A stretch of DNA of 52,969 bases from Oscillospiraceae bacterium (GTDB lineage Bacteria; Bacillota; Clostridia; Oscillospirales; Oscillospiraceae), in NCBI GenBank assembly GCA_017937195.1, contig JAGBEA010000015.1, forward strand, positions 1 through 52,969, read 5' to 3'. A program made the position numbers and the translations under genes. The notes beneath the pieces were generated by a model. The model saw nothing but the letters and a program-made list of their open reading frames with translations. It had not been told where the DNA came from and ran no database searches. The stretch's first letter is position 1, and every line of letters starts with the position of its first letter. Positions 24,567 through 33,936 of this stretch are shown here, one piece after another.

Positions 24567-25604
24567 TTACAGCTTCTCGATCTCCTCCATCAGCGCGTCC
24601 ACCAGTTTATCCTCGGGGACTTTGTAGAGGATCTCGCCCTTGCGGAACACAAGACCTTCGCCCTGACCGCCGGCAATACCCACATCGGCTGCCGAAGCCT
24701 CACCGGGTCCGTTGACTACACAACCCATCACCGCAACAGTGATCGGCTTGGTGCAGCTTTGCAGGCGGCGCTCCACCTCGTTGGCGATGGGGATCATATC
24801 ATACTTAGTGCGTCCGCAGGTGGGGCAGGCGATGAGATTGGGTCCTACCTGCCGGACACCGGATGCCGCAAGGATCTTCTTGGCGGCATAGATCTCCTCT
24901 ACCGGATCGGCAGTCAGGCTGACACGCAGCGTGTCACCGATGCCAAGGCACAGCAGCCCGCCAATTCCGATGGCGCTCTTAATAACACCCATAGACGGCG
25001 TTCCCGCTTCGGTAACACCCAGATGCAGCGGATAATCCGTCTGCTGATGCAGCATCTGATAGGCCGCCATATTCACATCCACACGGGAACACTTGACAGA
25101 GATGCAGATATCGTCAAAATTGCAGTCATTCAACAGTTGCACATGACCCATCGCGCTTTCCACCAGCGCCTGCGGCGTTACACCGCCGTATTTTGCCAGC
25201 AGATTCTTCTCCAGCGAGCCGCCGTTGACACCGATGCGGATCGGGATGTTCCGCTCACGGCAGGCATCTGCCACAGCGCGCACACGCTCATGGCTGCCGA
25301 TATTGCCGGGATTGATGCGGATCTTGTCGATCCCCTCCTCGGCGCAGCGCAGCGCCAGCTTATAGTCAAAATGGATGTCCGCCACCAAGGGGATGGAGAT
25401 CTCCTTTTTGATCTGTCCGATAGCAGCAGCGGCTGCCATATCCGGCACCGCCACACGGATGATCTCGCAGCCTGCCGCCTCCAGCGCGTGGATCTGCGCC
25501 ACAGTTGCATCTACATCATCGGTGCGGGTATTGCACATAGACTGGATGGCAACGGGTGCGCCGCCGCCCAGTGTGACATTGCCAATTTGAATCTGCTTAC
25601 TCAT
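24567..25604 (-). CDS. ispG: 4-hydroxy-3-methylbut-2-enyl diphosphate synthase
   Basis: A 345-residue iron-sulfur enzyme of the non-mevalonate isoprenoid route; it reduces MEcPP to HMBPP. The N-terminal TIM barrel begins with IGNVTLGGGAPVAIQSMCNT, and the 4Fe-4S ligands are in CPTCGRTKYD (about residues 262-271) and CVVNGPGEA. Length fits the bacterial single-barrel form. It sits 10 nt after rseP in the isoprenoid/lipid operon that also holds dxr and uppS. Confidence 0.97.
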   Translation of the reverse strand: MSKQIQIGNVTLGGGAPVAIQSMCNTRTDDVDATVAQIHALEAAGCEIIRVAVPDMAAAAAIGQIKKEISIPLVADIHFDYKLALRCAEEGIDKIRINPGNIGSHERVRAVADACRERNIPIRIGVNGGSLEKNLLAKYGGVTPQALVESAMGHVQLLNDCNFDDICISVKCSRVDVNMAAYQMLHQQTDYPLHLGVTEAGTPSMGVIKSAIGIGGLLCLGIGDTLRVSLTADPVEEIYAAKKILAASGVRQVGPNLIACPTCGRTKYDMIPIANEVERRLQSCTKPITVAVMGCVVNGPGEASAADVGIAGGQGEGLVFRKGEILYKVPEDKLVDALMEEIEKL

Positions 25605-25614
25605 GGTCTATCAC

Positions 25615-26676
25615 CTACTGAAAAATTTTCCAGATATCCTGGAACATCACAACCACCATCAGGATCATCAGCAAGACGAAGCCTGCCACGTGGATATAGT
25701 TTTCAAACTTAGAGGGGATCTGCTTTTTGAAAAGCAGGAGGCTGATCTGATTTACAACAAGGAAGAAGATCTTGCCGCCGTCCAGCGCAGGCAGGGGCAG
25801 CAGATTCATCACCGCCAGATTCACGGCGATCAGCGCGCCGATATAGGCGATGTTCTCCATTGCCATTTTGAAGGTATCGGACTGTTCGCCGATCTCGGTC
25901 ATAGTGGATACGATACCCACCGGTCCGCTCAGATCGCCGATACCGGCCTGACCGGTAAACAGCATCTCCAGCGATACCCATACCGACTGCACAAAGGACA
26001 AGGCGTTGTTCCAGCTATACTTAATGCGGTCGAAGAAATTCGCTTCCTCCACGCCAAAGAAGATACCAAAGCCGGTATACGTGCCGCCGTTCTGGTCGGG
26101 ATACTCGGCGCGGGTCATAGCAAAATCGTTGAGCCGTACCTTCTCCCCATCGCGGCGCACCGTCAAATCGAAGGTGGCGTCGGTATTGAGACCGAACAGC
26201 AGGCTTACATCGCTGTAGACATAAACCCGTTTGCCATCGATAGACAGCAGGCGGTCACCCACCTGCAGGCCCTGCTCGCTCTGCAGCGGGCAGCCCTCGG
26301 CAAAACCGGTGATGGTAGGACTATAAAACGCCTGGGCGCTGGAATAGAGGATCATAATGATCAGCACACCGGTGATAAAGTTCATCGCCGCACCGGCTGC
26401 AAAGATCAGCAGCTTCTGCCAAAATCCCTGATTATTCAGCGCAGAGGGGTCGTCGGAGTCCTCTTCCTCACCCTCCATCGCACAGAATCCGCCCACGGGC
26501 AGGATACGCAGAGCATAGGTGGTATCCCCTTTTGTCTTTTTGAAAATGGCAGGACCCATACCGATGGCGAACTCATTCACCTTTACGCCACAAGCCTTTG
26601 CAGCCAAAAAATGACCCAATTCATGGACGGCGATCAAAATGCCGAAAATCAGAATGGCTGCTAACACATAGATCAT
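25615..26676 (-). CDS. rseP: Site-2 membrane metalloprotease RseP/RasP
   Basis: A 353-residue intramembrane zinc protease that cuts anti-sigma factors and signal peptides within the bilayer. The zinc motif HELGH is at 18-22 in the first helix, a PDZ domain occupies about 130-210 (GCPLQSEQGLQVGDRLLSIDG), and the third zinc ligand is in NLLPLPALDGGK. Four transmembrane helices. The sequence is typical of the uppS-cdsA-dxr-rseP group. Confidence 0.95.
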   Translation of the reverse strand: MIYVLAAILIFGILIAVHELGHFLAAKACGVKVNEFAIGMGPAIFKKTKGDTTYALRILPVGGFCAMEGEEEDSDDPSALNNQGFWQKLLIFAAGAAMNFITGVLIIMILYSSAQAFYSPTITGFAEGCPLQSEQGLQVGDRLLSIDGKRVYVYSDVSLLFGLNTDATFDLTVRRDGEKVRLNDFAMTRAEYPDQNGGTYTGFGIFFGVEEANFFDRIKYSWNNALSFVQSVWVSLEMLFTGQAGIGDLSGPVGIVSTMTEIGEQSDTFKMAMENIAYIGALIAVNLAVMNLLPLPALDGGKIFFLVVNQISLLLFKKQIPSKFENYIHVAGFVLLMILMVVVMFQDIWKIFQ

Positions 26677-26692
26677 ACGAGAGAAATTCCTT

Positions 26693-27841
26693 TCACTTGA
26701 GATGGCGGCGCACCACGGCGCGTGCCGCCGCGTCTGCTTCCAGTATATCCTGCAGACAAGGTGTGTATTTCACTTCAATTTCCGAAAGCGCGCGCTCTAC
26801 AAGGCGATGGATCTCATTAAAGCCCACCTCACCGCGCAAAAACGCGAACACCGCTTCTTCATTGGCGCCATTCATAATGGCGCAGGAGGTGCCGCCCATT
26901 TTACCGCACTCCCGCGCGATACGCAGGCAGGGAAATGCCTCCATATCCGGTGCGTGGAAGGTCAGATCGCCGCAACTCAGCAGATCCAGCTTCTTATCCG
27001 GCGATGCCGCGCGGTTGGGATAGGTAAAAGCATAGCGGATGGGCAGCTTCATATCCGGTGTGCCCAGCTGGGCGATCATCGCGCCGTCGCGGTACTCCAC
27101 CAGCGAATGGATGATACTCTGGCGGTGAATGACCACATCCACCTGCTCCACATCCATACGGTAAAGACGCATCGCCTCAATGACTTCCAAACCCTTATTC
27201 ATCAGCGTAGCGGAGTCCACGGTGATCTTGGCGCCCATAGACCAGTTGGGATGCTTCAGCGCGTCGGCCGCCGTCATTTTCTCCAATTCTTCGTAGCTTC
27301 TGCCAAAGAACGGACCGCCGGAGCAGGTCAAAATCAGCCGCTGCACCTCCGCTGCGTCGCGGCAGCCCTGCAGACTTTGGAAAATGGCAGAATGCTCGCT
27401 ATCCACCGGCACGATCTCCGCGCCGCAGCGCTCCGCCTCCGCCATCACCAGCTCACCGGCGCACACCAATGTTTCCTTGTTGGCCAGGGCGATGCGCTTT
27501 TTCCGGCGGATCGCCGCCAGTGTAGGCTCCAGACCCACGCTGCCTACCACGGCGGTGACCACGGTATCTGCCTGCGGCAGACTGGCTGCCCGCAGCAGAC
27601 CCTCCGGTCCTTCCGCCACTTCCACGTCCATATCGTGCAAACGCTCACGCAGCACCTTTGCCGCGTCGCGGTCGTACATCACAGCCAGCGCAGGCTTGAA
27701 TTCCCGCACCTGCTGCTCTATCAAATCCACCTGCGTGCTGGCGGTCAGTGCAGCGACGGACAGACCCAGTTCCCGCACTACTTCCAGCGTTTGCCGTCCG
27801 ATAGAGCCGGTAGAGCCCAGCACAGAGATCATCTTTGTCAC
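26693..27841 (-). CDS. dxr: 1-deoxy-D-xylulose 5-phosphate reductoisomerase
   Basis: A 382-residue NADPH enzyme for the first committed step of the non-mevalonate isoprenoid route (DXP to MEP). The Rossmann motif GSTGSIGRQTLEV is at the start, the metal site in PVDSEHSAIFQSL, and SATLMNKGLEVIEA in the centre. The start is uncertain: a GTG at 27841 is 9 nt after AAGGAG, whereas the ATG at 27832 is 18 nt away. I chose the GTG, so the protein begins (M)TKMISVLG. Same unit as ispG and uppS. Confidence 0.95.
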   Translation of the reverse strand: MTKMISVLGSTGSIGRQTLEVVRELGLSVAALTASTQVDLIEQQVREFKPALAVMYDRDAAKVLRERLHDMDVEVAEGPEGLLRAASLPQADTVVTAVVGSVGLEPTLAAIRRKKRIALANKETLVCAGELVMAEAERCGAEIVPVDSEHSAIFQSLQGCRDAAEVQRLILTCSGGPFFGRSYEELEKMTAADALKHPNWSMGAKITVDSATLMNKGLEVIEAMRLYRMDVEQVDVVIHRQSIIHSLVEYRDGAMIAQLGTPDMKLPIRYAFTYPNRAASPDKKLDLLSCGDLTFHAPDMEAFPCLRIARECGKMGGTSCAIMNGANEEAVFAFLRGEVGFNEIHRLVERALSEIEVKYTPCLQDILEADAAARAVVRRHLK

Positions 27842-27854
27842 AAACAACAACTCC

Positions 27855-28694
27855 TTACAAAGTCACATGGCTGACGATCAGCCACACAACGGGGGCAGCG
27901 AAGATCACGCTGTCAAAGCGATCCAGCACGCCGCCGTGACCGGGCAGCAGGCGGCCGTAGTCCTTGATGCCCTGCTGACGCTTGATCACAGAGAAACTCA
28001 GATCGCCCAACTGACCCATCGCCGCACCGACCAGACCGATCAGCACACACCAGCCGATATGCAGCTGCTGCGTGGTGCAGAGGGTGAAGATGATGCGGAA
28101 GATCACCATACCCGCCATACCGCCCGCAAGACCGCCAATGGCGCCCTCCACCGTCTTTTTTGGGCTGACGCGGGGCGCCAGCTTATGCTTGCCGCAGGCC
28201 ATACCGGTAAACAGTGCAGCGCTGTCGCTGCAGAATGCCGCCACCAAGGGGATCAGCACCATACCGCCGCCGTAGGGCAGCATACGCAGGCACAGCAATG
28301 CACTCAATGCCAAGGGTATCACCAAACCTGCGGCAAAAATGGTACAGATATCCGTGAAGGACAGCGCGTGCTCCGTGCCGTATTCCACAACCGCGCACAC
28401 AAACACCAGAACGATCAGCGCAGCGAGGAAAAATACGCCCAGATTGCCCAAAACCGTATCGGCAAAGCGGGCGTCGCTCCAGTACACAGAGGTGACTGCA
28501 AACACGCTCATCGTGCCGGCAAGTCCCCACCAGCGCTTGGCTTTCTCCGCACCGCAAACCGCCGTCAGCAGTTCGTGGGCGCCGATGATGCTCAAGCCGT
28601 ACAGCAGTACAGCGGTTGCCCAATCGGGCGCCGCCACCAGCACTGCCAGCAGCAGCGGAATGCCCACCACAGATACCAAAATCCTTTGCTTCAT
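27855..28694 (-). CDS. cdsA: Phosphatidate cytidylyltransferase (CDP-diglyceride synthase)
   Basis: A 279-residue membrane enzyme forming CDP-diacylglycerol from CTP and phosphatidate, the branch point of phospholipid synthesis. About eight transmembrane helices. The C-terminal CdsA signature is visible: IKRQQGIKDYGRLLPGHGG and then LDRFDS, which hold the metal-binding Asp residues. It starts 9 nt after uppS. Confidence 0.95.
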   Translation of the reverse strand: MKQRILVSVVGIPLLLAVLVAAPDWATAVLLYGLSIIGAHELLTAVCGAEKAKRWWGLAGTMSVFAVTSVYWSDARFADTVLGNLGVFFLAALIVLVFVCAVVEYGTEHALSFTDICTIFAAGLVIPLALSALLCLRMLPYGGGMVLIPLVAAFCSDSAALFTGMACGKHKLAPRVSPKKTVEGAIGGLAGGMAGMVIFRIIFTLCTTQQLHIGWCVLIGLVGAAMGQLGDLSFSVIKRQQGIKDYGRLLPGHGGVLDRFDSVIFAAPVVWLIVSHVTL

Positions 28695-28703
28695 GACTTC
28701 ACC

Positions 28704-29459
28704 TTACTTCTTGACCCCGCCGAAGCGACGGTCACGCTTTTGATAATCAATAATTGCCTCATCCAGTGTCCGCTCATTGAAATCGGGCCACAGCGTGTCG
28801 CAGAAATAGAACTCGGAATAGGCACACTGCCACAGCAGGAAGTTGCTCAGACGCACCTCTCCGCTGGGGCGGATGATCAGCTCCGGATCGGGGATACCGG
28901 CGGAGAACAGATACTCGCCGAACTCCGCCTCCGTCAACGCATCGGCACTGCGCTCCCCTGCCACACAATCGGCAGCAAAGGCGCGGGCAGCCCGCAGCAG
29001 CTCATCGCGGCCGCCGTAGTTCAGACAGATGTTGGCCTGAAAGCCGTCGATCTCACGGGAGATGGCATTGGTGCGCTCCACCATTTCCTGCAGCTCCGGA
29101 GAGATAGCACTCATATCGCCGAAAAACTTCAAACGGATCTGATCGCGCTCCATTGATTCAATGGCCTCCAGCATATACTGCTTCAAAAGGCCCATAATGG
29201 TACTGACCTCATCAGCAGGGCGCTTCCAGTTTTCAGTGGAAAAAGCGTACACCGTCAGGTATTCCACACCCAGCTCCTTGCAGTATGTGGCAATCTTACG
29301 GAACACTTCTGCGCCTACCTTATGTCCGGCAGTACGAGGCAGACCGCGCTGCTTCGCCCAACGACCGTTGCCGTCCATAATAATAGCGATATGGCGGGGA
29401 AGGCGGCTCATGTCCACCTGCCCCGCCTGATGAGACTTTTTCGAGTCAAACAGCCCCAT
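28704..29459 (-). CDS. uppS: Undecaprenyl (isoprenyl) diphosphate synthase
   Basis: A 251-residue cis-prenyltransferase that makes the C55 lipid carrier of wall synthesis. The first conserved block IIMDGNGRWAKQRG holds the catalytic Asp, and later blocks include AFSTENWKRP and NYGGRDELLRA and RPSGEVRLSNFLLWQ. The start overlaps the frr stop by one base (TAATG), so the two are coupled. The neighbours dxr and ispG make its substrate precursors. Confidence 0.97.
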   Translation of the reverse strand: MGLFDSKKSHQAGQVDMSRLPRHIAIIMDGNGRWAKQRGLPRTAGHKVGAEVFRKIATYCKELGVEYLTVYAFSTENWKRPADEVSTIMGLLKQYMLEAIESMERDQIRLKFFGDMSAISPELQEMVERTNAISREIDGFQANICLNYGGRDELLRAARAFAADCVAGERSADALTEAEFGEYLFSAGIPDPELIIRPSGEVRLSNFLLWQCAYSEFYFCDTLWPDFNERTLDEAIIDYQKRDRRFGGVKK

Positions 29460-30016
29460 TAAACCGACATCAGTTCCTTTTCCTTATTTGCCAGCAGAGC
29501 ATCCAGTTCCTTGCAGCTGTCGTCGGTCAGCTTCTGCATATCCTTCTCCACGATCTTCAGCTCGTCCTCGGTGATCTCGGAGGCCTTCTGCTGCTTCTTG
29601 AAATGTTCCAGAGCATCGCGGCGGATATTGCGCACGGCAACCTTGCCGTTTTCGGTGTACTTATGGATCTGCTTGACCAGCTCCTTACGGCGCTCCTCCG
29701 TCAGCTGGGGGAATGCCAAACGGATGGACTTGCCGTCGTTGGAGGGATTGATGCCCAGATCGGACTCCAGAATCGCCTTCTCAATACCACGCAGAGCGCT
29801 GGCATCCCAAGGGGTGATCAGCAGCGTGCGGGCATCGGGGGAGCCGATGGAAGCGATCTGATGGATGGGGGTGGGGGTGCCATAGTAGTCCACATTGATG
29901 CGGTTGAGCACGGAAGCGTTGGCACGACCTGCACGCACGGCGGCAAAGTCAGCAGCAACAGAGTCGATGCTCTTCTTCATTTTTTCTTCGTAAACCTTGT
30001 ATTCGTCTTTCAGCAT
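29459..30016 (-). CDS. frr: Ribosome recycling factor
   Basis: A 185-residue factor that, with EF-G, splits the post-termination ribosome. The sequence is canonical: three-helix bundle with AVRAGRANASVLNRI and YYGTPTPIHQIASI near residues 25-60, then the second helical pair. Full length for the family. It follows pyrH by 53 bp and couples to uppS. Confidence 0.98.
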   Translation of the reverse strand: MLKDEYKVYEEKMKKSIDSVAADFAAVRAGRANASVLNRINVDYYGTPTPIHQIASIGSPDARTLLITPWDASALRGIEKAILESDLGINPSNDGKSIRLAFPQLTEERRKELVKQIHKYTENGKVAVRNIRRDALEHFKKQQKASEITEDELKIVEKDMQKLTDDSCKELDALLANKEKELMSV

Positions 30017-30069
30017 GGTGATGATTTCCTTTCTGATTTATGGTCGCGCCGAGCCTTACAGCGCCTGAA

Positions 30070-30786
30070 TTACTCTTGTACGATGGTGCCGATCTTCTCG
30101 CCCTTGACAGCGCGGACGATGTTGTAGGGATCCTTCAGCGCAAACACCAGCACGGGGATGTGGTTATCCATAGACAAGCTGGTGGCGGTAGAGTCCATCA
30201 CGGCCAGATGCTGTGCCAGCACATCGTCATAGGTGATGGAATCGAACTTGCGGGCATCGGCATTCTTGGCAGGATCGCTGTCATACACGCCGTCGATATT
30301 CTTGGCCAGCAGGATCACCTCAGCACCAATCTCCGCTGCACGCAGCACAGCCGCCGTATCGGTGGAGAAGAAGGGATTACCGGTGCCGCAGCCAAAGATG
30401 ACCACGCGACCCTTCTCCAGATGGCGGATCGCTCTTGCGCGGATATAGGGCTCTGCCACGGCGCGGATCTCCAGTGCCGTCTGCACACGCACATCCACAC
30501 CCTTCTGCTCCAGCACGTCTGCCATTGCCATGCAGTTCATCGCCGTTGCCAGCATACCCATATGGTCCGCACGGGTGCGCTCAATATAGCCTTCGCCGTT
30601 CTTCACGCCGCGCCAGAAGTTGCCGCCGCCGATGACGACGCCTACCTCTACGCCCATTTCGACGCACTCGCGGATCACATCCGCCACACGGCCCATAACG
30701 CCGAAATCCAAACCGAATTTCTTGTCGCCTGCCAGTGCCTCGCCACTGATTTTCAGAAGAACGCGCTTATACTTTGGTGTTTCCAT
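30070..30786 (-). CDS. pyrH: Uridylate kinase
   Basis: A 238-residue hexameric UMP kinase making UDP, feeding RNA and cell-wall precursor synthesis. It opens [15 protein letters not shown], the nucleotide-binding loop of the amino-acid-kinase fold, and has GGGNFWRG and the [14 protein letters not shown] block. The start at 30786 has GGAGG 8 nt upstream; the frame is open 5 codons further. First gene of the run to polC; rpsB-tsf, a common upstream pair, are not here. Confidence 0.97.
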   Translation of the reverse strand: METPKYKRVLLKISGEALAGDKKFGLDFGVMGRVADVIRECVEMGVEVGVVIGGGNFWRGVKNGEGYIERTRADHMGMLATAMNCMAMADVLEQKGVDVRVQTALEIRAVAEPYIRARAIRHLEKGRVVIFGCGTGNPFFSTDTAAVLRAAEIGAEVILLAKNIDGVYDSDPAKNADARKFDSITYDDVLAQHLAVMDSTATSLSMDNHIPVLVFALKDPYNIVRAVKGEKIGTIVQE

Positions 30787-30893
30787 GACAGAATCCTCCA
30801 ATTTTTATTATCCCTTGTATTGTACCTTATTTCCCCCGTTTTGCATAGGGGTAAATTTGAAATTTTTCGTAAAATCCAACGCCCCCTCTCCCC

Positions 30894-30922
30894 TTGTCAC
30901 GCACAATCCGCTGTGGTATGAT
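30894..30922 (+). promoter_or_regulatory. Promoter of the second RluA-type gene
   Basis: TTGTCA (30894-30899), 17-nt spacer, TATGAT (30917-30922), 24 nt before the ATG at 30946. Confidence 0.7.
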
Positions 30923-30945
30923 TGGGAAAAGAAAGGACGGCGGAT

Positions 30946-31581
30946 ATGGACATCATTTATCAGGACAAGCGCATATTGGTAGCCATCAAGCCTGCTGGCG
31001 TTCTCAGCACCGATGAGGCAGGCGGCATGCCGCAGCTGCTGCGGGAGGCGCTGGGTGAACCTGACGGCTGCGTGCGCACGGTGCATCGGCTGGATGCCGC
31101 CGTCAGCGGTGTGATGGTCTTTGCCCGCTCCGCCAAGGCCTCCTCTCTGCTCAGCCAGCAGATCCGCGAGCGGCAGTTCGGCAAGGAGTATCTGGCGGTG
31201 GTGCACGGCTGCCCCCCTGCAAGCGGAACACTGACCGACCTGCTGGGACGGGACAGTGCGCGGCGCATCACCTATGTGGCGGGTACCCCTGCCAAGGGCG
31301 TGCAGGAGGCGAGCCTTTCCTACGAGGTGCTGGCGCAGCGCGGCGAGTTGTCGCTGGTGAAGATCCGCCTGCACACGGGGCGCACCCATCAGATCCGCGT
31401 GCAGTTTTCTTCCCGCGGCTGGCCGTTGGTGGGCGACCGCAAGTATGGCAGCGGCGAGGACAACTGCCCCATCGCGCTGTGGTCCTATCGCGTGTCCTTC
31501 CTGCATCCCGAAACGCTGCAGGAGATGGATTTCTCCCACCGTCCGCCTGCTGTTGAGCCGTGGACACAATTTGATTTTTAA
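30946..31581 (+). CDS. RluA-family pseudouridine synthase without S4 domain
   Basis: A 211-residue single-domain pseudouridine synthase. The catalytic HRLD is in TVHRLDAAVSGVMVFA (about 42-57) and TGRTHQIRVQF lies near 145. It lacks the N-terminal S4 domain of the copy at 13679, so it resembles RluA-type enzymes acting on short hairpins of tRNA or rRNA; the target is not known. The frame opens at 30922, but the ATG at 30946 is 8 nt after AAAGGA and is the better start. Single-gene unit between its own promoter and a bidirectional terminator. Confidence 0.9.
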   Translation: MDIIYQDKRILVAIKPAGVLSTDEAGGMPQLLREALGEPDGCVRTVHRLDAAVSGVMVFARSAKASSLLSQQIRERQFGKEYLAVVHGCPPASGTLTDLLGRDSARRITYVAGTPAKGVQEASLSYEVLAQRGELSLVKIRLHTGRTHQIRVQFSSRGWPLVGDRKYGSGEDNCPIALWSYRVSFLHPETLQEMDFSHRPPAVEPWTQFDF

Positions 31582-31585
31582 GCAA

Positions 31586-31611
31586 AAAGTCCGACCAAAA
31601 GGTCGGACTTT
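31586..31611. terminator. Bidirectional terminator, RluA-type gene / DUF2974 gene
   Basis: 11-bp stem (31586-31596 with 31601-31611), loop AAAA, with a T-rich tract after it. The stem ends inside the last few bases before the DUF2974 stop at 31614. Confidence 0.85.
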
Positions 31612-31613
31612 CC

Positions 31614-32792
31614 TCATTTTTTCAGCTCACGCAGCGCTTTTTGGACACTTTCTTCTGCCGTTTTCAGCTTTTCACCGGCAGCCTTGCGCAGCTCTTCCTT
31701 CACATCGGCGGCAAGCCGCTTGGTAATCTCGCTAATAACCTTCTTTTTCTTCTCATCGGCGCCGACATACTCCTTCAGCAGGGCTACGCCGCCGCTTAAC
31801 CCGCCGCTGCGCAGATCATCCAAGGTCTTCACCTTGCCGCCCATACTCAGGATACTCCAGATGGCATCGATGAACTCGCGCCGCTCGTCGATGGTCATAC
31901 TCTCCAGCCACTCACGCACCACACTGTCACTGAGCAGCGCCGCTTCCGTGCGCTGTCCGAGATAGATGAACTGCTTGCCCAGCACATTCCACGACAGCGG
32001 CTCGTGCTGCATCAAGGAGCGGTTGGTACTGTCGATAATGGTATAATCCTCGGCGTGCTCCAGCAGCATACCCACAATAGAGGATTCAGGGATATAGGTG
32101 TGGATTTTTTCCTCCACACGGCGGAAAGCTTCCGATTCCAATACCGCTTTGCTGAATCCGGGTCCGTCGTTATTGTACGCCGCCAACAAGCGCTTGTGCT
32201 GCAGCTTTTCCGGCAGGTGGATCGCCGCCCAAGCCGCCAGATTGCCGCCCTTGGAGTGGCCGCCCAGCCGGATCGGCATCCTGCCCGTTTTCTTCGCCAC
32301 TTCCAGCGCGTATTCTGTGGCACGCACCTGCGCAGGCACCGGCGAGAGGTAGCTCATATTGAAGTCCTCCTGCCAGCCGATCAGCGATGAATCGGTACCG
32401 CGGTAGGCGACAAACACGCTGCCGTCCGGCATCAGGAAGGATACTGCCGCAAACTGCATCACCCGCTCCTCATCGCTGAGATGCTCAAAGGCGAACATCT
32501 TCACATCACGGAAACGCGGAGACGCGGCCATTGCCCGCATCACAGGGATATAGTCCTCGGGAGAGAGTCCCAGCTGCTCATCTGCCTCCGTCAGCAGCGG
32601 CGTCACCTCACCGATGCGCATCGCAGTTGCCGGATCAAAGCTGTGCAGCTGCTCGATCCGCCGGAAATCGATGTAGGAAATGATACACAACAGCAGATTA
32701 TCCACCTCGTTGAAGCTATCCTGCGTCAGCTGCAGATCGCCGCGCCACTGCAGATAGTCCCAAATCGTGGTGGTCTTATTCTTCTCTGCCAT
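31614..32792 (-). CDS. DUF2974 (Mbeg1-like) alpha/beta-hydrolase protein
   Basis: A 392-residue protein of the DUF2974 family, widespread in Firmicutes and without settled function. The lipase-like core has VAYRGTDSSLIGWQEDF and the nucleophile elbow GGHSKGGNLAAWAA (about residues 178-191, Ser as predicted nucleophile); a candidate Asp follows in AYNNDGPGF. The last 70 residues are a Lys/Glu-rich helix, probably coiled coil. No signal peptide, so a cytoplasmic esterase or lipase-like role is likely. The start at 32792 has AAGGGGGC upstream; the frame opens 37 codons earlier through the intergenic terminator. Confidence 0.82.
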   Translation of the reverse strand: MAEKNKTTTIWDYLQWRGDLQLTQDSFNEVDNLLLCIISYIDFRRIEQLHSFDPATAMRIGEVTPLLTEADEQLGLSPEDYIPVMRAMAASPRFRDVKMFAFEHLSDEERVMQFAAVSFLMPDGSVFVAYRGTDSSLIGWQEDFNMSYLSPVPAQVRATEYALEVAKKTGRMPIRLGGHSKGGNLAAWAAIHLPEKLQHKRLLAAYNNDGPGFSKAVLESEAFRRVEEKIHTYIPESSIVGMLLEHAEDYTIIDSTNRSLMQHEPLSWNVLGKQFIYLGQRTEAALLSDSVVREWLESMTIDERREFIDAIWSILSMGGKVKTLDDLRSGGLSGGVALLKEYVGADEKKKKVISEITKRLAADVKEELRKAAGEKLKTAEESVQKALRELKK

Positions 32793-32875
32793 TCTTTTCG
32801 CCCCCTTTTCTTTCGCTATTTTAGCACACAGCCGCAGGCAAAACAAGGCGCATTGTGTGAACGATCCGATAACAA

Positions 32876-32914
32876 AAAAGACCGCAGCGCGCTTTCGGCA
32901 CACTGCGGTCTTTT
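32876..32914 (-). terminator. lysO terminator
   Basis: 12-bp stem (32876-32887 with 32903-32914) with a 15-nt loop, A and T tracts at both ends, 7 nt past the lysO stop. Confidence 0.82.
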
Positions 32915-32921
32915 CAATTCA

Positions 32922-33896
32922 TCATACGGGGATACCGATGATCAGCGGGATCAGGATCGGCACGGACATGGAGAGGATCACACCCGTCACGAAGGAGTAG
33001 ATGGTGATCCGCTCGTGGGTCGCACCCACCACCACGGGCAGCAGCGAATCCATTGCCGCCGCACCGGCCAAGGCGGTGCATTCCACATAACCCAGCTTTT
33101 TTGCCACCCAAGGAATGGAAACAATGGCGAATATCTCGCGCATCACGTTGGACAAAAACGAGGTAGCGGACACTGCCAACGAATAGCTCTGCAGCAGCGT
33201 GGGCGCCAGCGAATACCAGCCAAAGCCGGCAGTCGCTGCGATGGAATCCTTCACGCCCACCGGCAGCAGCAATCCGCCAATCACAGCAAAGGACAGCGTT
33301 CCCACCGCTGCGGCAACCGGCACAAGCAGTACCTTGAAACCGGCAGCCTTGATATCCGCAAGCATCGTTCCCTGCCGTCCCATATCGACACCAACAAGGA
33401 ACAAAATCAGGTACAAGCCCCAGTCGATCAACGTTCCGCAAAAACCGATCCAGCTGTCAGGCACAAGGAAATAGCCGCACAGCATACCGGCCACCACCGC
33501 CAGCACCAGCCATTTGGTGCTGCCGTTATCAGCCTTACCGCCGCCGTTTCCCTGCTCATCCTGCGCGTCAGCGCTGCCTGCAGGACGACCGTAGTGGTCC
33601 AGCTTCAGCACAAACCGGCGCAGCAGATGTACTGCCAGCAGCGAGCCGACCATCGCCAGCAGCGTGATGACCAACGCCGTCAAGCCGATCTGACCCAGCG
33701 CAGGGATCACCTCATCGTTGGCACCCAGCTTGATGCCCAGCATCACCACCATCAGAATCAGTGCCGCAAACTGCACCTTCCCCAGCCATACAAGCTGACG
33801 GCTGCGTACCGCTTTACGCGAGCCGATCAGCGCACCGACCGCCACAAAGGCCACATAAGTGGCAAGGCTGGTCAGCGTACCAAACAAGGCATTCAT
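32922..33896 (-). CDS. lysO: Lysine exporter LysO (YbjE family)
   Basis: A 324-residue inner-membrane protein of the LysO family, which exports L-lysine. About eight or nine transmembrane helices. Conserved family features are the acidic residues inside helices (LFLVGVDMGRQG) and the ATAGFGWYSLAPTLL block. A hydrophilic Gly/Asn-rich loop (about 107-125) splits the two halves. It follows the HIT gene by 40 bp with AGAGGA upstream. No lysine riboswitch was seen before it; expression probably comes from the alaS side. Confidence 0.87.
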   Translation of the reverse strand: MNALFGTLTSLATYVAFVAVGALIGSRKAVRSRQLVWLGKVQFAALILMVVMLGIKLGANDEVIPALGQIGLTALVITLLAMVGSLLAVHLLRRFVLKLDHYGRPAGSADAQDEQGNGGGKADNGSTKWLVLAVVAGMLCGYFLVPDSWIGFCGTLIDWGLYLILFLVGVDMGRQGTMLADIKAAGFKVLLVPVAAAVGTLSFAVIGGLLLPVGVKDSIAATAGFGWYSLAPTLLQSYSLAVSATSFLSNVMREIFAIVSIPWVAKKLGYVECTALAGAAAMDSLLPVVVGATHERITIYSFVTGVILSMSVPILIPLIIGIPV

Positions 33897-33936
33897 ATCA
33901 ATATATTCCTCTTAAATCGCAGAATCTTGCGTCAAA

